NCBI RefSeq assembly: GCF_003047285.1
Contig: NZ_PZYX01000002.1
Location: 1-64,000 of the forward strand
Direction: 5' to 3'
DNA: 64,000 bases
Source: Nocardioides allogilvus
GTDB lineage: Bacteria > Actinomycetota > Actinomycetes > Propionibacteriales > Nocardioidaceae
In this document: positions 52,826 to 62,942 of the stretch, in pieces
Numbering within the stretch: the first letter of the stretch is position 1
How the letters are laid out: each line of letters opens with the position of its first letter
Notes under the pieces: model-generated
Databases searched by the model: none
The model's input: only the letters and a program-made list of their open reading frames with translations
What the model was told of the DNA's origin: nothing
Position numbers and translations under genes: made by a program

Positions 52826-53673
52826 GCGACCGGCGCCTCGTCGGCGAGCCGTCGCTCCTGCTCCTCGACATCGAAGTCGGCCACCGGCCACTGCAGGTCG
52901 AGACCGCGCAGGGCGTCGAGCAGGAGCTGGGCGACCGCGAGGTTCCGGAACCACTTCTTGTCGGCCGGGATCACGTGCCAGGGCGCGACCTCGGTGTTCG
53001 TGCGTTCGAGGGCGATCTCGTAGGCCTCGCGGTAGGCCGGCCACAGCGCCCGCTCGTCCAGGTCGCCGGGGTTGAACTTGTAGTGCTTCTCGGGGTTGTC
53101 GAGGCGCTCCTGGAGACGGGCCTTCTGCTCGTCGGCGCTGATGTGGAGCATGCACTTGACCAGCGTCGTGCCCTCGGCCACGAGCCTGGCCTCGAAGTCG
53201 TTGATGGCGCCGTACCGCCGCTCGATCTCCTCGGGCTCGGCGAACCCGCGCACCTTGGCGATCAGCACGTCCTCGTAGTGCGAGCGGTCGAAGACGCCGA
53301 CGTAGCCGGGCGCCGGCACACCCTTCTCGATCCGCCAGAGGAAGTCGTGCGCCTTCTCCTCGTCGGTCGGTGCCTTGAAGCTGGTGATCCGCACGCCCTG
53401 CGGGTCGATCAGGCCGACGGCGTGCCGCAGCACCCCGCCCTTGCCCGAGGTGTCCATGCCCTGGAGCACGAGCAGCACCCGCCGCTCGGAGCCGGCGGTC
53501 CGCTCGGCCCACAGGCGCTCCTGCAGGTCGGCCAGCTCGGAGGCCATGGCCGCCAGCGCCGCCTCGCCGTCGGCCTTCTTCCCCGTGAACCCGGGCGCGG
53601 CGTCCGTCTCGATGGCACTCAGGTCAACGGGGCCGGGGCTGAGGCGGAGCTGGGCGGCGATCGCGTCGGTCAT
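52822..53673 (-). CDS. polyphosphate kinase 2 family protein
   Basis: A 283-residue PPK2. Walker A is LQGMDTSGKGGV near residue 73, the Walker B/lid has VGVFDRSHYEDVL, and the lid arginines are in DEQKARLQERLDNPEKHYKF. It transfers phosphate between polyphosphate and nucleotides (likely AMP or ADP). Start chosen at ATG 53673. Confidence 0.92.
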   Translation of the reverse strand: MTDAIAAQLRLSPGPVDLSAIETDAAPGFTGKKADGEAALAAMASELADLQERLWAERTAGSERRVLLVLQGMDTSGKGGVLRHAVGLIDPQGVRITSFKAPTDEEKAHDFLWRIEKGVPAPGYVGVFDRSHYEDVLIAKVRGFAEPEEIERRYGAINDFEARLVAEGTTLVKCMLHISADEQKARLQERLDNPEKHYKFNPGDLDERALWPAYREAYEIALERTNTEVAPWHVIPADKKWFRNLAVAQLLLDALRGLDLQWPVADFDVEEQERRLADEAPVA

Positions 53674-53708
53674 GGGCACATCATCGCGCACCGAGGAGGC
53701 GCTGCTCG

Positions 53709-54413
53709 TCAGGCCAGGACGCGGCGTACGTCGAGGGTGCAGCCGACGACGGTCGCCACCGAACTGTCCGTCTGGGGCTCGTCGAACCACACCCCCTGCT
53801 CGAAGCCGAGCTTGTCGAGCACCCGCAGGCTGGCCGCATTGCGGTGGTCGGGAGCGGCGAAGTAGGCGGCCGCGGCCGGCAGCCGGTGCTGGGTCTTCAG
53901 CATCCAGGCCCAGAGGATCGGCACCCCCAGTCCACGCCCGACCCACTCCGGCTCACCGATCGCGTAGTCCATCCCGATCGCGTCCGGGTCGGGAGCCAGC
54001 AGCGCGTACTCGGGATAGTCGCCGATGCGGTAGTCCTGCACGAAGCCCACCGAACGGCCGTTGACCTCGGCCACCCAGATCCGCGTCGGGCTGGTGCCGT
54101 CGATGTCCGCGGAGTATTGCTCGGTGACGCGCTCCAGGGTCGGTTCACCGTCGGCTGCCCACCACTGGAGCACGTGCGGCTGCTGGCGCCACTGCGCCAC
54201 CTTGGGCAGGTCGCCGCGGGTCATGGGCCGCAGCGTCACGGCCCGGTCGTGGTCGATCAGGAACTTCTTGACCTCACCGGACAGGTCGAGAGGCACCGGC
54301 ACGCCGCTGAGCGAGCCGGCCGTCCGGACCGCGGCAGCCCGCCAGGACTCCCCGTCCCGCACCACACCCGACAGCTCGTGGCCCCGGTCGGCGATCGTCA
54401 GCCGGATGGTCAT
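53709..54413 (-). CDS. GNAT acetyltransferase, AacA/lysine-acyltransferase type
   Basis: A 234-residue protein. The last 170 residues form a GNAT domain with motif A (GEPEWVGRGLGVPILWAW) and an N-terminal PMTRGDLPKVAQWR segment as in aminoglycoside 6'-N-acetyltransferases and siderophore acyltransferases. The first 55 residues are an added domain. Substrate is unknown; calling it a resistance gene would go beyond the evidence. Confidence 0.8.
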   Translation of the reverse strand: MTIRLTIADRGHELSGVVRDGESWRAAAVRTAGSLSGVPVPLDLSGEVKKFLIDHDRAVTLRPMTRGDLPKVAQWRQQPHVLQWWAADGEPTLERVTEQYSADIDGTSPTRIWVAEVNGRSVGFVQDYRIGDYPEYALLAPDPDAIGMDYAIGEPEWVGRGLGVPILWAWMLKTQHRLPAAAAYFAAPDHRNAASLRVLDKLGFEQGVWFDEPQTDSSVATVVGCTLDVRRVLA

Positions 54414-54457
54414 GGGCGCTCGTCCGGGCCGGGCAGCAGTCGGGGCATGAGCCGAGA

Positions 54458-55207
54458 CTAGAGCTCCTCGTCGGGCTCTGCATCCAGTCGCAGCTCGTCC
54501 TTGACGATCGCGAACGCCATTCCGGCGCCGTAGCCCTTGCGTGCGAGCATCCCCACAAGTCGCTGGGTCGCCTTCTGCTGCTCGAGGCCACGGACGGAGC
54601 GCAGCTTCTTGCGTACCAGCACCCGGGCAGCGGCAGCCTCGTCGTCCGGGTCGATCTGGTCGAGGGCGTCACGAGCGACCTCGTCGTCGATGCCCTTGCG
54701 GCGCAGCTCGTGGGCCAGCGCACGTCGGGCCAACCCCTTGCCCGGCTGTCGCGACTCGATCCACGCCCGGGCGAAGGCCTCGTCGTCGATCAGGCCGACC
54801 TCTTCGAAGCGGTCGAGCAGGCGCTCGGCCAGCTCGGCCGGCACCTCCTTCTTCGCCAGCTTGTCGGCCAGCTCCTTGCGCGAGCGGGCCTGGCCGGTGA
54901 GGGCGTCGAGGAGGATCTTGCGCGCAACGGCCTCCGGGTCCGCGGGCGGTCCGAGGGCGACCTTGTCGGGCGGCGGCGGAGCCGACGAGGGCTCTCGGGT
55001 GCGACCCGTCGCCCGCTCCGTCGACCGGGCGCGAGAGGCGCCGGACTTGCGCCGCGGGCGGCCTGTCGGCACCCGCTCGAACGGCTCGTCGGGCTCGTCC
55101 GACTCCGCGGCTCCGGACTTGGACAACCGCGACGAGCGAGTCCAGGCCTCGACCCCGGCGTGGACGTCTCCTGCCCACGCCGGCGCCGGCCGGTCCTCGC
55201 TCACCAC
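54458..55207 (-). CDS. recX: regulatory protein RecX
   Basis: A 249-residue RecX, which inhibits RecA filament growth. The three-helix repeats start near residue 95 (ARKILLDALTGQARSRKELADKL) and DDEAFARAWIES is diagnostic. The first 90 residues are a disordered, charged extension with many Pro and Arg, usual in actinobacteria. Start GTG 55207; GTG 55204 is also possible. A strong hairpin separates it from recA. Confidence 0.9.
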   Translation of the reverse strand: MVSEDRPAPAWAGDVHAGVEAWTRSSRLSKSGAAESDEPDEPFERVPTGRPRRKSGASRARSTERATGRTREPSSAPPPPDKVALGPPADPEAVARKILLDALTGQARSRKELADKLAKKEVPAELAERLLDRFEEVGLIDDEAFARAWIESRQPGKGLARRALAHELRRKGIDDEVARDALDQIDPDDEAAAARVLVRKKLRSVRGLEQQKATQRLVGMLARKGYGAGMAFAIVKDELRLDAEPDEEL

Positions 55208-55230
55208 ACCCGTCCTCGCAGTTCATCCGC

Positions 55231-55257
55231 GCCGGCCCCTGGTTCCGCGGGGCCGGC
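55231..55257 (-). terminator. recA-recX intergenic hairpin
   Basis: GCCGGCCCC at 55,231-55,239 pairs perfectly with GGGGCCGGC at 55,249-55,257 around a nine-base loop, in the 57-base gap between the genes. There is no T run on either side. It may lower RecX expression relative to RecA by partial termination or RNA structure. Confidence 0.6.
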
Positions 55258-55264
55258 TGCGCGG

Positions 55265-56317
55265 TCAGAAGTCACTCACACCGATCGGCTCGTCGGAGAG
55301 CTCGTCGGCCGGGGTGTCGACCTGCGGCCCGACGCCGAGCTTCTCCAGGATCTTCTTCTCCAGCTCGTTGGCCAGGTCGGGGTTGTCCTTGAGGAAGGTG
55401 CGGGCGTTCTCCTTGCCCTGCCCGAGCTGGTCGCCCTCGTAGGTGTACCAAGCGCCAGCCTTGCGGACCAGGCCCGCCTCGACACCGACGTCGATGAGGC
55501 CACCCTCGCGGCTGATGCCCTTGCCGTACATGATGTCGAACTCCGCCTGCTTGAACGGCGGGGCGACCTTGTTCTTCACGACCTTGACGCGGGTGCGGTT
55601 GCCGACCATGTCGGTGCCGTCCTTGAGCGTCTCGATGCGGCGCACGTCGAGGCGCACCGAGGAGTAGAACTTCAGCGCCTTGCCACCGGTGGTGGTCTCG
55701 GGCGAGCCGAACATGACGCCGATCTTCTCGCGCAGCTGGTTGATGAAGATCATCGTCGTCTTGGAGTTGTTGAGGGCACCGGTCATCTTGCGCAGTGCCT
55801 GGCTCATCAGTCGGGCCTGGAGACCGACGTGGCTGTCGCCCATCTCGCCCTCGATCTCGGCCCGGGGCACCAGCGCGGCCACCGAGTCGATCACGATCAG
55901 CGACAGGGCGCCGGAGCGGATCAGCATGTCGGCGATCTCGAGTGCCTGCTCACCGGAGTCGGGCTGGGAGACCAGCAGGGCGTCGGTGTCGACCCCCAGC
56001 GCCTTGGCGTAGTCGGGGTCGAGGGCGTGCTCGGCGTCGATGAAGGCCACGATGCCGCCGGCCCGCTGGGCGTTGGCCACCGCGTGCAGGGCGACCGTGG
56101 TCTTTCCGGAGGACTCCGGACCGTAGATCTCCACGACACGGCCGCGGGGCAGCCCGCCGAGACCGAGCGCGACGTCGAGCGCGATGGAACCGGTGGGAAT
56201 CACCTCCAGCGGGGCACGGATCTCGTCGCCCAGTCGCATGACCGAGCCCTTGCCGAACGACTTCTCGATGTTGGCGAGCGCTGCATCCAGCGCCTTCTCG
56301 CGATCTCCACCAGCCAT
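55265..56317 (-). CDS. recA: recombinase RecA
   Basis: A 350-residue RecA with no intein. Walker A is GPESSGKTT near residue 66, Walker [11 protein letters not shown] and loop L2 is [17 protein letters not shown]. It drives recombination and LexA cleavage. The mRNA start region has a SOS box about 140 bases upstream. Confidence 0.98.
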   Translation of the reverse strand: MAGGDREKALDAALANIEKSFGKGSVMRLGDEIRAPLEVIPTGSIALDVALGLGGLPRGRVVEIYGPESSGKTTVALHAVANAQRAGGIVAFIDAEHALDPDYAKALGVDTDALLVSQPDSGEQALEIADMLIRSGALSLIVIDSVAALVPRAEIEGEMGDSHVGLQARLMSQALRKMTGALNNSKTTMIFINQLREKIGVMFGSPETTTGGKALKFYSSVRLDVRRIETLKDGTDMVGNRTRVKVVKNKVAPPFKQAEFDIMYGKGISREGGLIDVGVEAGLVRKAGAWYTYEGDQLGQGKENARTFLKDNPDLANELEKKILEKLGVGPQVDTPADELSDEPIGVSDF

Positions 56318-56453
56318 GTGCGTGTCCTTCTCTACGTGTCGGATGTCAGGTACGTCTGCGACGCTAGAGCGAGCCACCGACATCCCCTGATCAGGGAGGT
56401 CGAACCTGTGGAGAACCTCGGTCCCACGTCGTACCTGTGGACACAATCTAACC

Positions 56454-56467
56454 CGAACGTCTGTTCG
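56454..56467. promoter_or_regulatory. SOS box (LexA site) of recA
   Basis: CGAACGTCTGTTCG fits the actinobacterial/Bacillus-type LexA consensus CGAAC-N4-GTTCG exactly. It lies upstream of recA in the 182-base gap before the MFS gene, near a minus-strand -10 candidate TAGATT at about 56,451-56,446. Confidence 0.85.
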
Positions 56468-56499
56468 ATGCGCTGTTCGCCCCCGGCGTGTCGCCCGGA

Positions 56500-57747
56500 T
56501 CAGGCGCGGCCGTCGCGACGTGTCGCGAGCCCGGCCGCGACGACGACCGCGCCGAGCAGCGCGGCGAAGGCGGCCAGCATCGGATAACCGAGCTCCTGGA
56601 CGATCACCCCGGCGAGCGCTCCCCCGGCGGCGGCCGTCAGGGACATCGCCATGTCGGAGGTGCCCTGGACGTCCGTGCGCGCGGACAGCGGCGTACGGTC
56701 CGCGATGATCGTCGAGGCCGCCACCGTCGCGAAGGACCAGCCGAGGCCGAGCAGGAAGAGCCCGGCGAAGATCTGCCACGAGCTCCCCTCGGGCGCCGAG
56801 CCGCACAGAGCCAGCGACGTCAGCAGCGTCAGTCCGCCGGCCGCCAGCACCGACGAGCGTCCCCAGCGATCGGCGGCGAGACCGACGAGCGGTGAGAACG
56901 CGAACATGCCGAGCACGTGCAGCGAGATCACGAAGCCGATGACGTGCAGGTGTGCGCCGCCGTGCTCCATGTGCAGCGGCGTCATGATCATCACGGTCAC
57001 CATCGCCGCGTGCGCGCAGGCCATGCCGACCACGGCCGCGCCGACGGCCGGCACGTCGCGCACCGTGGCGGTGAAGCGCGACCACGACCGGGTGGGGACG
57101 TCGCCCGCGGTGACCGGTGCCATCGACTGCGCGACGAGGAGCGGATCCGGCTTGAGGCGTACGGCGAGCACGCCGGCCGCCACCACGAGCGCGACCGCGC
57201 CGATGGCGAACCCGCCGGTGAGCTCGGGGATGCCGACTGACCGCGCGAAGGAGGCGCCGACACCGGTCAGGTTGGGGCCGGCGACAGCGCCGATGGTGGT
57301 GGCCCACACGACGACGGACAACGCACGGGCGCGCGTCTCCTCGGGCGCGAGGTCGGTGGCGGCGTAGCGCGAGCCGGAGTTGGCTGCCGTGGTCGCACCG
57401 AGGAGGACGGCACCGACGAGCAGCACCAGCATCGAGTCGACCACACCGGCGACGACGGCCAGCACGGCGCCGGCAGCGCCGAGCAGGTAGCCGGTGACGA
57501 GGCCGATCCGGCGCCCGCGGGCGCGCATCAACCGCGCGAGCAGGAAGGCGGCGGCCGCCGTGCCGAGCACCTGGAAGGTCTGGGCCAGGCCGGCCATGCT
57601 CTCGCTGCCGGAGATGTCGCGCGCGAGCAGCGAGGCGGTCGCGACGCCGATCGTCACGCCGACCGCCCCGACTGCCTGCGAGACGACGAGCGTGCGGATC
57701 GTGCGGGTCTGGACGGCCTCGATGTCGACGAGGGTCGTCGTCGTCAT
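56500..57747 (-). CDS. MFS transporter
   Basis: A 415-residue carrier with 12 membrane helices. The loop between helices 2 and 3 is [12 protein letters not shown] and the equivalent in the second half is [11 protein letters not shown]. Substrate unknown; a drug-efflux-like architecture. It is coupled to the preceding DM13 gene by ATGA overlap and could be co-expressed. Confidence 0.9.
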   Translation of the reverse strand: MTTTTLVDIEAVQTRTIRTLVVSQAVGAVGVTIGVATASLLARDISGSESMAGLAQTFQVLGTAAAAFLLARLMRARGRRIGLVTGYLLGAAGAVLAVVAGVVDSMLVLLVGAVLLGATTAANSGSRYAATDLAPEETRARALSVVVWATTIGAVAGPNLTGVGASFARSVGIPELTGGFAIGAVALVVAAGVLAVRLKPDPLLVAQSMAPVTAGDVPTRSWSRFTATVRDVPAVGAAVVGMACAHAAMVTVMIMTPLHMEHGGAHLHVIGFVISLHVLGMFAFSPLVGLAADRWGRSSVLAAGGLTLLTSLALCGSAPEGSSWQIFAGLFLLGLGWSFATVAASTIIADRTPLSARTDVQGTSDMAMSLTAAAGGALAGVIVQELGYPMLAAFAALLGAVVVAAGLATRRDGRA

Positions 57748-58289
57748 GCGGCGCTGATCGGCGCGGTGCCGAAGGCGATGTTGAAGCGGTCGCACCAGAT
57801 GACGACCGACTTCAGCCCGGCGAGGTCGGCCCCGGCCGGGATCTCGTAGTTCTGGTTGCCGTGGGTGGCCTTGAGGTCCCCGAGCGCGACGTAGCGACCG
57901 TCGTCGTAGGAGCCCCAGTCACCCCCGCTGGGTCGGTCGCTGAGCCAGACGTGGAGGTCCGGACCGTCGGAGCTGGCCAGTCCCTCGATGCGGACGAACC
58001 GGCGGCCGTCGGCGAGCTCGAGCAGGCGGACCTTCCCCGACGTCGCGTGTTCCGCGTCGACGAAGGTGCCGGCGCCGAGCTCCCGGTCCGTGGGCGTGGC
58101 GGTGGGCTTATCGACCGGCGTGGCCGACTCCGTCTGGTCCGCTCCTGAGGTGGCTGTCGGCACGGCCTCGTCGGCGGTGCTGCTGGTGAGGATGCGCCAG
58201 GGCTGGAACAGCCACGCCCCGACCCCGACGACCAGCAGCGCGGCGACGACCGCGACGCTGATCCAGCTGCCCTTGGTCATGCCAGCCAT
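57744..58289 (-). CDS. DM13-domain membrane-anchored protein
   Basis: A 181-residue protein with a membrane anchor near residues 11-29, a Thr/Pro-rich linker and a DM13 domain from about 72: [20 protein letters not shown], then [10 protein letters not shown] and [13 protein letters not shown], with a conserved Cys. DM13 is thought to be a redox or electron-transfer module on the cell surface; function here is unknown. Confidence 0.87.
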   Translation of the reverse strand: MAGMTKGSWISVAVVAALLVVGVGAWLFQPWRILTSSTADEAVPTATSGADQTESATPVDKPTATPTDRELGAGTFVDAEHATSGKVRLLELADGRRFVRIEGLASSDGPDLHVWLSDRPSGGDWGSYDDGRYVALGDLKATHGNQNYEIPAGADLAGLKSVVIWCDRFNIAFGTAPISAA

Positions 58290-58293
58290 GGTC

Positions 58294-58488
58294 TCACCGT
58301 TCCCGGTCGGGCAGCTCGAGCGTGCGCCACACGGCCTGCCACACCTGCTTGGGCGCGACGCCCGCGTCGAGGGCCTCGACCGCGGTCCGGCTGCCGAGCT
58401 CGCCGATCACGAACAGCTCGGCCCAGGTCCGTGAGCTCGCCCGTCCGAGGGCGTGGTCGAGGCGGTCCCAGAACTCGGTGTGCCTCAT
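58294..58488 (-). CDS. DUF3046 family protein
   Basis: A 64-residue actinobacterial protein (MRHTEFWDRLDHALG, with SRTAVEALDAG and PKQVWQAVWRTLELP). It is typically found near recA and recX, as here. Function unknown. Its start overlaps the stop of the methyltransferase (ATGC... TCATGC), and the gene is only five bases from the DM13 start. Confidence 0.87.
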   Translation of the reverse strand: MRHTEFWDRLDHALGRASSRTWAELFVIGELGSRTAVEALDAGVAPKQVWQAVWRTLELPDRER

Positions 58489-59099
58489 GCGCGCACCGCC
58501 GACAGCTCGAGCCACGAGTCGGCGTTCTTCCGTCCGGCCTCGTGGGCGATCTCGACGTCGCGCCAGCCCGCGTCGGCGACGACGGTGGCCAGCGCATCGG
58601 CGCGCCAGTAGGTGAAGTGGCGCGGGCTGCTGATCGAGCCGTGCGTCGACCAGCCCTCCCCGTCGCCCTCCTTGACCGAGATGCGCAGCAGGCCACCGGG
58701 TCGCACGACCGCGGCGAGGCGTGCGATCACGGTGGGCAGGTCTCTCCGAGCGACGTGCAGCAGCGAGGCGTTGGCCCACACAGCGGCGTACGGGCCCTCG
58801 GGCGAAGCCAGGTCGTCGGTGAGCGGGTCGAGGACGTCGGCGTCGTGCCCCTGGGCCCGGAGCAGGGCGACGAAGCCGGGCGTGATGTCGGTACGGCGCA
58901 CGCGCAGCCCCAGCTCCTCCATCAGCCGCGCGTCCCGCCCGCCGCCACTGCCGATCTCCAGCACCCGCGCGCCGGCGCCGAGCTGCTGGGCGAAGGCCCC
59001 GATGTCGCGGCGGACCGAGTCGGGCATGGTGGCGCCGTTGCCGGCATAGGCCGCCGCGTCGAGGTGGTAGGCGGCGACCGTGTCGTCGGTGTGACTCAT
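58485..59099 (-). CDS. class I SAM-dependent methyltransferase
   Basis: A 204-residue methyltransferase. Motif I is VLEIGSGGGRDARLM near residue 46 and the motif IV-like segment is AVWANASLLHV. The last part has an ISVKEGDGEGWS segment as in small Tehb/UbiE-like enzymes. Substrate unknown. It overlaps DUF3046 and the DinB-like gene by four bases on each side. Confidence 0.87.
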   Translation of the reverse strand: MSHTDDTVAAYHLDAAAYAGNGATMPDSVRRDIGAFAQQLGAGARVLEIGSGGGRDARLMEELGLRVRRTDITPGFVALLRAQGHDADVLDPLTDDLASPEGPYAAVWANASLLHVARRDLPTVIARLAAVVRPGGLLRISVKEGDGEGWSTHGSISSPRHFTYWRADALATVVADAGWRDVEIAHEAGRKNADSWLELSAVRA

Positions 59100-59620
59100 G
59101 CGCGCACGTCGTGGACGTGGTGGACCACGTCGTGCAGGTGGTAGAGCCCGAGCGTCTCGATCGTGAAGGCACTCCCGTTGGAGCGCACCCCGGTCCGACC
59201 GATGGTCTCGGGGGTCACGGTGGAGTAGAGGCCGGCGACGTGACCGGCGGCCTCGATCAGGTCGACGTCGACCTCGGCCGGGTCCTGCTCGTCGTACCTC
59301 GATGCGATCGCGGTCTCGTCCTGGTCCCAGTTGGCGAAGGTCGGCGCGTCCTCGGTCAGCATCAGTGCGACGCGCTCCGCGAAGATCCGGTGCACGTCGC
59401 GGACGTGGCAGGCGTACTCGAGCGGCGACCAGACGTCCGGCTGCGGGCGCTCGCGGACCTCGGCGCGCCGCAGCACCGCGGAGAACGCCATCGCCGTGTC
59501 GTGGATCAGGCCCGGCACCGCTGCCAGCGTCTGCGCCGCGGGGTCGAAACCGCACTCGTCGCACTGCTGCTCGAGGACCCAGGTCCAGTCCTTGGTGTCG
59601 GGCGCGATGGGCTCAGGCAT
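59096..59620 (-). CDS. DinB-superfamily protein
   Basis: A 174-residue four-helix-bundle protein. The metal-site histidines are in EYACHVRDVHRI and in LYHLHDVVHHVHDV at the C-terminus. Family members in actinobacteria include mycothiol-dependent enzymes; no specific reaction can be named. Start at ATG 59620 from similarity to others; a longer frame begins upstream. Confidence 0.85.
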   Translation of the reverse strand: MPEPIAPDTKDWTWVLEQQCDECGFDPAAQTLAAVPGLIHDTAMAFSAVLRRAEVRERPQPDVWSPLEYACHVRDVHRIFAERVALMLTEDAPTFANWDQDETAIASRYDEQDPAEVDVDLIEAAGHVAGLYSTVTPETIGRTGVRSNGSAFTIETLGLYHLHDVVHHVHDVRA

Positions 59621-59690
59621 GGCGCCATCCTCGCAGTCGGGCAAGGCGATCCGCGAACGGGTTCCTGCCACGGTGCGGCACGATGGCGCC

Positions 59691-60170
59691 ATGCTGATCC
59701 GCCCCGCCGAAGCCGACGACCTGACCGCGATCACCGCCATCTACAACCACGAGGTGGACCAGGGCGTGGCGACCTTCGACACCGAGCACCGACCGGTCAG
59801 CGCGTGGGCGACCCACCTCGCCGACGGCGAGCCGCTCCTCGTCGCGGCCGACGACGCGGGCGTCCACGGCTACGCCAGCGCCTTCCCCTACCGCCCCAAG
59901 CTCGGCTACAGGTTCACCCGCGAGGCCTCGATCTACGTCACGCCGACAGGACAGGGCCAGGGCGTGGGGCGCCGGTTGTACGTCGACCTGCTGGCCGAGC
60001 TCGAGAGGAGGGGCATGCACCTCGTGCTGGCCGCGGTGGCCCTGCCCAACCCCGCCAGCCTCGCGCTGCACACCGCCTGCGGGTTCGAGGAGGTCGGCAC
60101 GATGCGCGAGGTCGGCCACAAGCACGACCGCTGGATCGATGTGACCTGGTTGCAGAAGAAGCTGTCGTGA
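59691..60170 (+). CDS. GNAT N-acetyltransferase, phosphinothricin-acetyltransferase type
   Basis: A 159-residue acetyltransferase beginning MLIRPAEADDLTAITAIYNH. The PAT-type markers TFDTEHRPVSAW, FPYRPKLGYRFTREASIYV and the CoA motif GQGQGVGRRLY are present. Real substrates are often amino-acid analogues such as methionine sulfoximine; the annotation does not show resistance to a herbicide. Confidence 0.9.
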   Translation: MLIRPAEADDLTAITAIYNHEVDQGVATFDTEHRPVSAWATHLADGEPLLVAADDAGVHGYASAFPYRPKLGYRFTREASIYVTPTGQGQGVGRRLYVDLLAELERRGMHLVLAAVALPNPASLALHTACGFEEVGTMREVGHKHDRWIDVTWLQKKLS

Positions 60171-60221
60171 GCGACGACTTCGCGCAGGTGCACTTCCTCT
60201 CCTGCGGCCGACCAGTCCGAC

Positions 60222-60259
60222 GCGGTGTCCTTGACGCCCTGGCGGTGGCAGGACACCGC
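60222..60259. terminator. hairpin between convergent genes, possible bidirectional terminator
   Basis: GCGGTGTCCT at 60,222-60,231 pairs perfectly with AGGACACCGC at 60,250-60,259, with GCC/GGC pairing inside the loop. No T run follows. The rest of the 145-base gap holds no gene. Confidence 0.5.
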
Positions 60260-60315
60260 AGGAGCGACACCAGCGCCGCACTGCGGTGCTGTGGCCGGAG
60301 AGGTCCCGGCGCAGG

Positions 60316-61695
60316 TCACTCCGAGCCGAGCAGCGCCCGGGTGAGGGTCGCACCGTCGGACTGGAGCTCCCGGCTCGCGGCGACGAGGTCGTCGTCAGCC
60401 GGCTCGTGGCCGGCCATCGCTGCGTGCAGCACCGCGCGGCGTACGAGCTCCTTGGCGTAGGACGCCGTGGTGCCCTCGGCGGCATCCGCGGCGGCGGCGA
60501 TCGCGTCGTCACCGAAGTCCACCTCGGCGCCGTAGAGGCGGATCAGCGCTCGCCGGGCGACCGCGTCGGGCAGCGGGATCTCGACTGCGAGGTCCACTCG
60601 GCCCGGGCGCTGCGCGAGCGCGCGCTCGAGGGCCTTGGCCCGGTTGGTCGTCAGCAGGAACACGACATCGGCGTCCTGGTCGAGACCGTCCATCGCGTCG
60701 AGCAGCGTGAAGAGCAGCGGGGAGGCCCCACCGCCGAACTGGCCGTGGCGGTCGCGGTCCTCGGCGATCAGGTCGCAGTCCTCGAGCACGACGATCGCGG
60801 GCTGGTGGGCCCGGGCGATCTGCGCGGCACTGCCGACGTGGACGAGGTTGGTGCCGGACAGCAGGATCACGGTGGTCCCGGGTACGGCGCCGATCACGTG
60901 TCGCACGGTGTGGGTCTTCCCGGTCCCGGGCGGGCCGTAGAGCAGGATGCCGCGCTTGAGGTGCTGGCCCTTGGCCCGCAGCTGGTCGCGGTGCTCGGCG
61001 AGGCCGACCACGTGGGAGCGCACCTGGTCGAGGGTCCCCTCGGGCAGGATCACCCGTTCGGCCGGCAGGTCCGGGCGACGGGTGAACGTGATCCCGCTGG
61101 CGGTGTGCTCGTAGGGGTTGCCGCTGAGGCTGATGACCTGGCCGCGCAGCACGCTCTTGGCCAGCGACAGCTCGCGGACCTCGGACAGCACCGCCGCAGC
61201 GAGCTCCGGCCTGCTGGCGATGACCTCGAGGCGAGCCTCGCCACCGTGCTGGGGATTGTGACCGCGCTGGAGGACGAGGACCGGCTCGTCGCCGTACGCG
61301 AACAGGTGGAGCCCGAAGGAGACGGTGGCGCGCTCGGAGTCGGGCCCGACGGCGACGCTGAGGCGATCGACCTGCCCCTGGCGGAACCTGCCCCACTCGG
61401 CGTTGGCCATCAGGTCGCTGAGCGACGAGTGGTGCCGATCGCCGCCGCCGACCCCGAGCAGCCGGGCGTCGGGGTCCCGCGCCGCGAGCGTCTCCAGCGC
61501 GATGTCGACGTCGGCCCACCGGTGGACGTCGATGCGCTCGGACACCACCGGCAGTTCGTCGGCGGGCGTGCCGAAGTGCGCGTCGAGGACCGGCAGCAGC
61601 GGTGTCCCGCGGCCTGTCGGCTGTTCCTCCTTGAGCAGCTGGTTGACGAGTCGCGCGAGCGACGTCCTGAGCTCCTGGTCCCCCGTGTCAGACAT
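60316..61695 (-). CDS. AAA-family ATPase
   Basis: A 459-residue protein. The AAA core is near residues 245-420 with Walker A LLYGPPGTGKTHT, Walker B IVVLEDCDLI, sensor LLTTNRAKALE and arginine finger ALAQRPGRVD. The first 230 residues are a substrate domain I do not recognise. It resembles CDC48/FtsH-like remodelling ATPases without a protease. Start ATG 61695. Confidence 0.87.
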   Translation of the reverse strand: MSDTGDQELRTSLARLVNQLLKEEQPTGRGTPLLPVLDAHFGTPADELPVVSERIDVHRWADVDIALETLAARDPDARLLGVGGGDRHHSSLSDLMANAEWGRFRQGQVDRLSVAVGPDSERATVSFGLHLFAYGDEPVLVLQRGHNPQHGGEARLEVIASRPELAAAVLSEVRELSLAKSVLRGQVISLSGNPYEHTASGITFTRRPDLPAERVILPEGTLDQVRSHVVGLAEHRDQLRAKGQHLKRGILLYGPPGTGKTHTVRHVIGAVPGTTVILLSGTNLVHVGSAAQIARAHQPAIVVLEDCDLIAEDRDRHGQFGGGASPLLFTLLDAMDGLDQDADVVFLLTTNRAKALERALAQRPGRVDLAVEIPLPDAVARRALIRLYGAEVDFGDDAIAAAADAAEGTTASYAKELVRRAVLHAAMAGHEPADDDLVAASRELQSDGATLTRALLGSE

Positions 61696-61747
61696 GGGGC
61701 TCAGCGTAGGGACAACGTCAATCGAGATCTGTGGAAGTGTGCGTCGC

Positions 61748-62896
61748 GTGACCGCGACCCCCGACCGCCGCCTCGGGGTGCTGATGCTCGCCGCGGCCGC
61801 CGGGACCAACGTCCCGACACCGCTGCTGCTGGTCTACCGCGACGAGCTGGACATGACCGACCAGTCGCTGACGGCGATCTTCGGCGTCTATGCGCTGGGG
61901 CTGATGATCGCGCTGGCCGTCGCCGGCCAGGCGGCGGACCGCTGGGGGCGCCGGCGGGTGGTGCTGCCGGCCGCGCTCGGCTCCGGCCTCGCGTCGCTGT
62001 TCTTCATCCTGGCGCAGGACAGCGAGGGCCTGCTCTACCTCGCGCGCTTCCTGCAGGGCGCCGTCTCCGGCACCGTGTTCAGCGTCGGCAGCGCCTGGCT
62101 CGTGGAGTCGGCGGCGCGACGGGGCAGCACGGCCGGGCCGCGGGTCGCCGCCGTCACGATGACCGGCGGCTTCGCGATCGGTCCGGCGGTGGCCGGGGTG
62201 ATCGGCGAGTGGGGCCCATGGCCGCTGGTGCTCCCCTACCTGCTGCACGTCGCCGCGCTGGCGCTGGCCGTGGTCCTGGCGTGGACGGTCGAGGAGACCC
62301 TCAGCCGCACACGCGCGGAGCCGCACACCGTCCGGCCGGGCGCGTTCCGCGACGGCGAGCTGCGCACCTTCCTGCTGGTCATCGCGCCGCTCGCCATCTG
62401 CGTCTACGCGTTCCCGGCGAGCGCGGTCGGCGGGCTGCCGGTGCTGATCGGCTTCCCGGTCGCCCCGGTCGCGCTGACCGGCCTGCTCGCCGGCCTCACC
62501 CTGGGCGCCGGCGCCCTCGCGGCTCCGCTGCAAGGACGGTTGGGAGAGCGTACGGCGCCCATCGCCGCCCTCTGCGGTGTCATCGGGTTCGGCGGATCCG
62601 CGTTGGCGGCATCGGTCCCGTCGCTGCTCCTGCTGGCGGTCCCCGCCTCCGTCGTGCTCGGTGCGGGTGGCGGACTGGCGCTGGCAGCCAGCCTCGCGCG
62701 CCTGCCCGCGGTGGCGTCCGACGGCCGGCTCGGCTCCGTGTCGTCCGCGCTGTACGCCGTCGCCTACATCGGCTTCGGCTTTCCCCTGCTGCTCGCCGCC
62801 CTGTCGGAGCAGGTGCCGACCGCCGCGCTGCTGGCCGGGCTGGCCGTCGTGTGCACAGGGCTGGCGGTCCAGCAGGCCGCGCACGCCCGTCGCTGA
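61748..62896 (+). CDS. MFS transporter
   Basis: A 382-residue carrier with about 12 membrane helices and the MFS loop AADRWGRRRV near residue 60. The N-terminus RRLGVLMLAAAAGTN leads into helix 1. GTG 61748 is chosen as start; GTG 61739 is in frame just upstream. Substrate unknown. Confidence 0.85.
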   Translation: MTATPDRRLGVLMLAAAAGTNVPTPLLLVYRDELDMTDQSLTAIFGVYALGLMIALAVAGQAADRWGRRRVVLPAALGSGLASLFFILAQDSEGLLYLARFLQGAVSGTVFSVGSAWLVESAARRGSTAGPRVAAVTMTGGFAIGPAVAGVIGEWGPWPLVLPYLLHVAALALAVVLAWTVEETLSRTRAEPHTVRPGAFRDGELRTFLLVIAPLAICVYAFPASAVGGLPVLIGFPVAPVALTGLLAGLTLGAGALAAPLQGRLGERTAPIAALCGVIGFGGSALAASVPSLLLLAVPASVVLGAGGGLALAASLARLPAVASDGRLGSVSSALYAVAYIGFGFPLLLAALSEQVPTAALLAGLAVVCTGLAVQQAAHARR

Positions 62897-62942
62897 GCCC
62901 ACTTCCCCGTCGTTGTCGGTGCCGTAGGCCAGACTTGGGCCC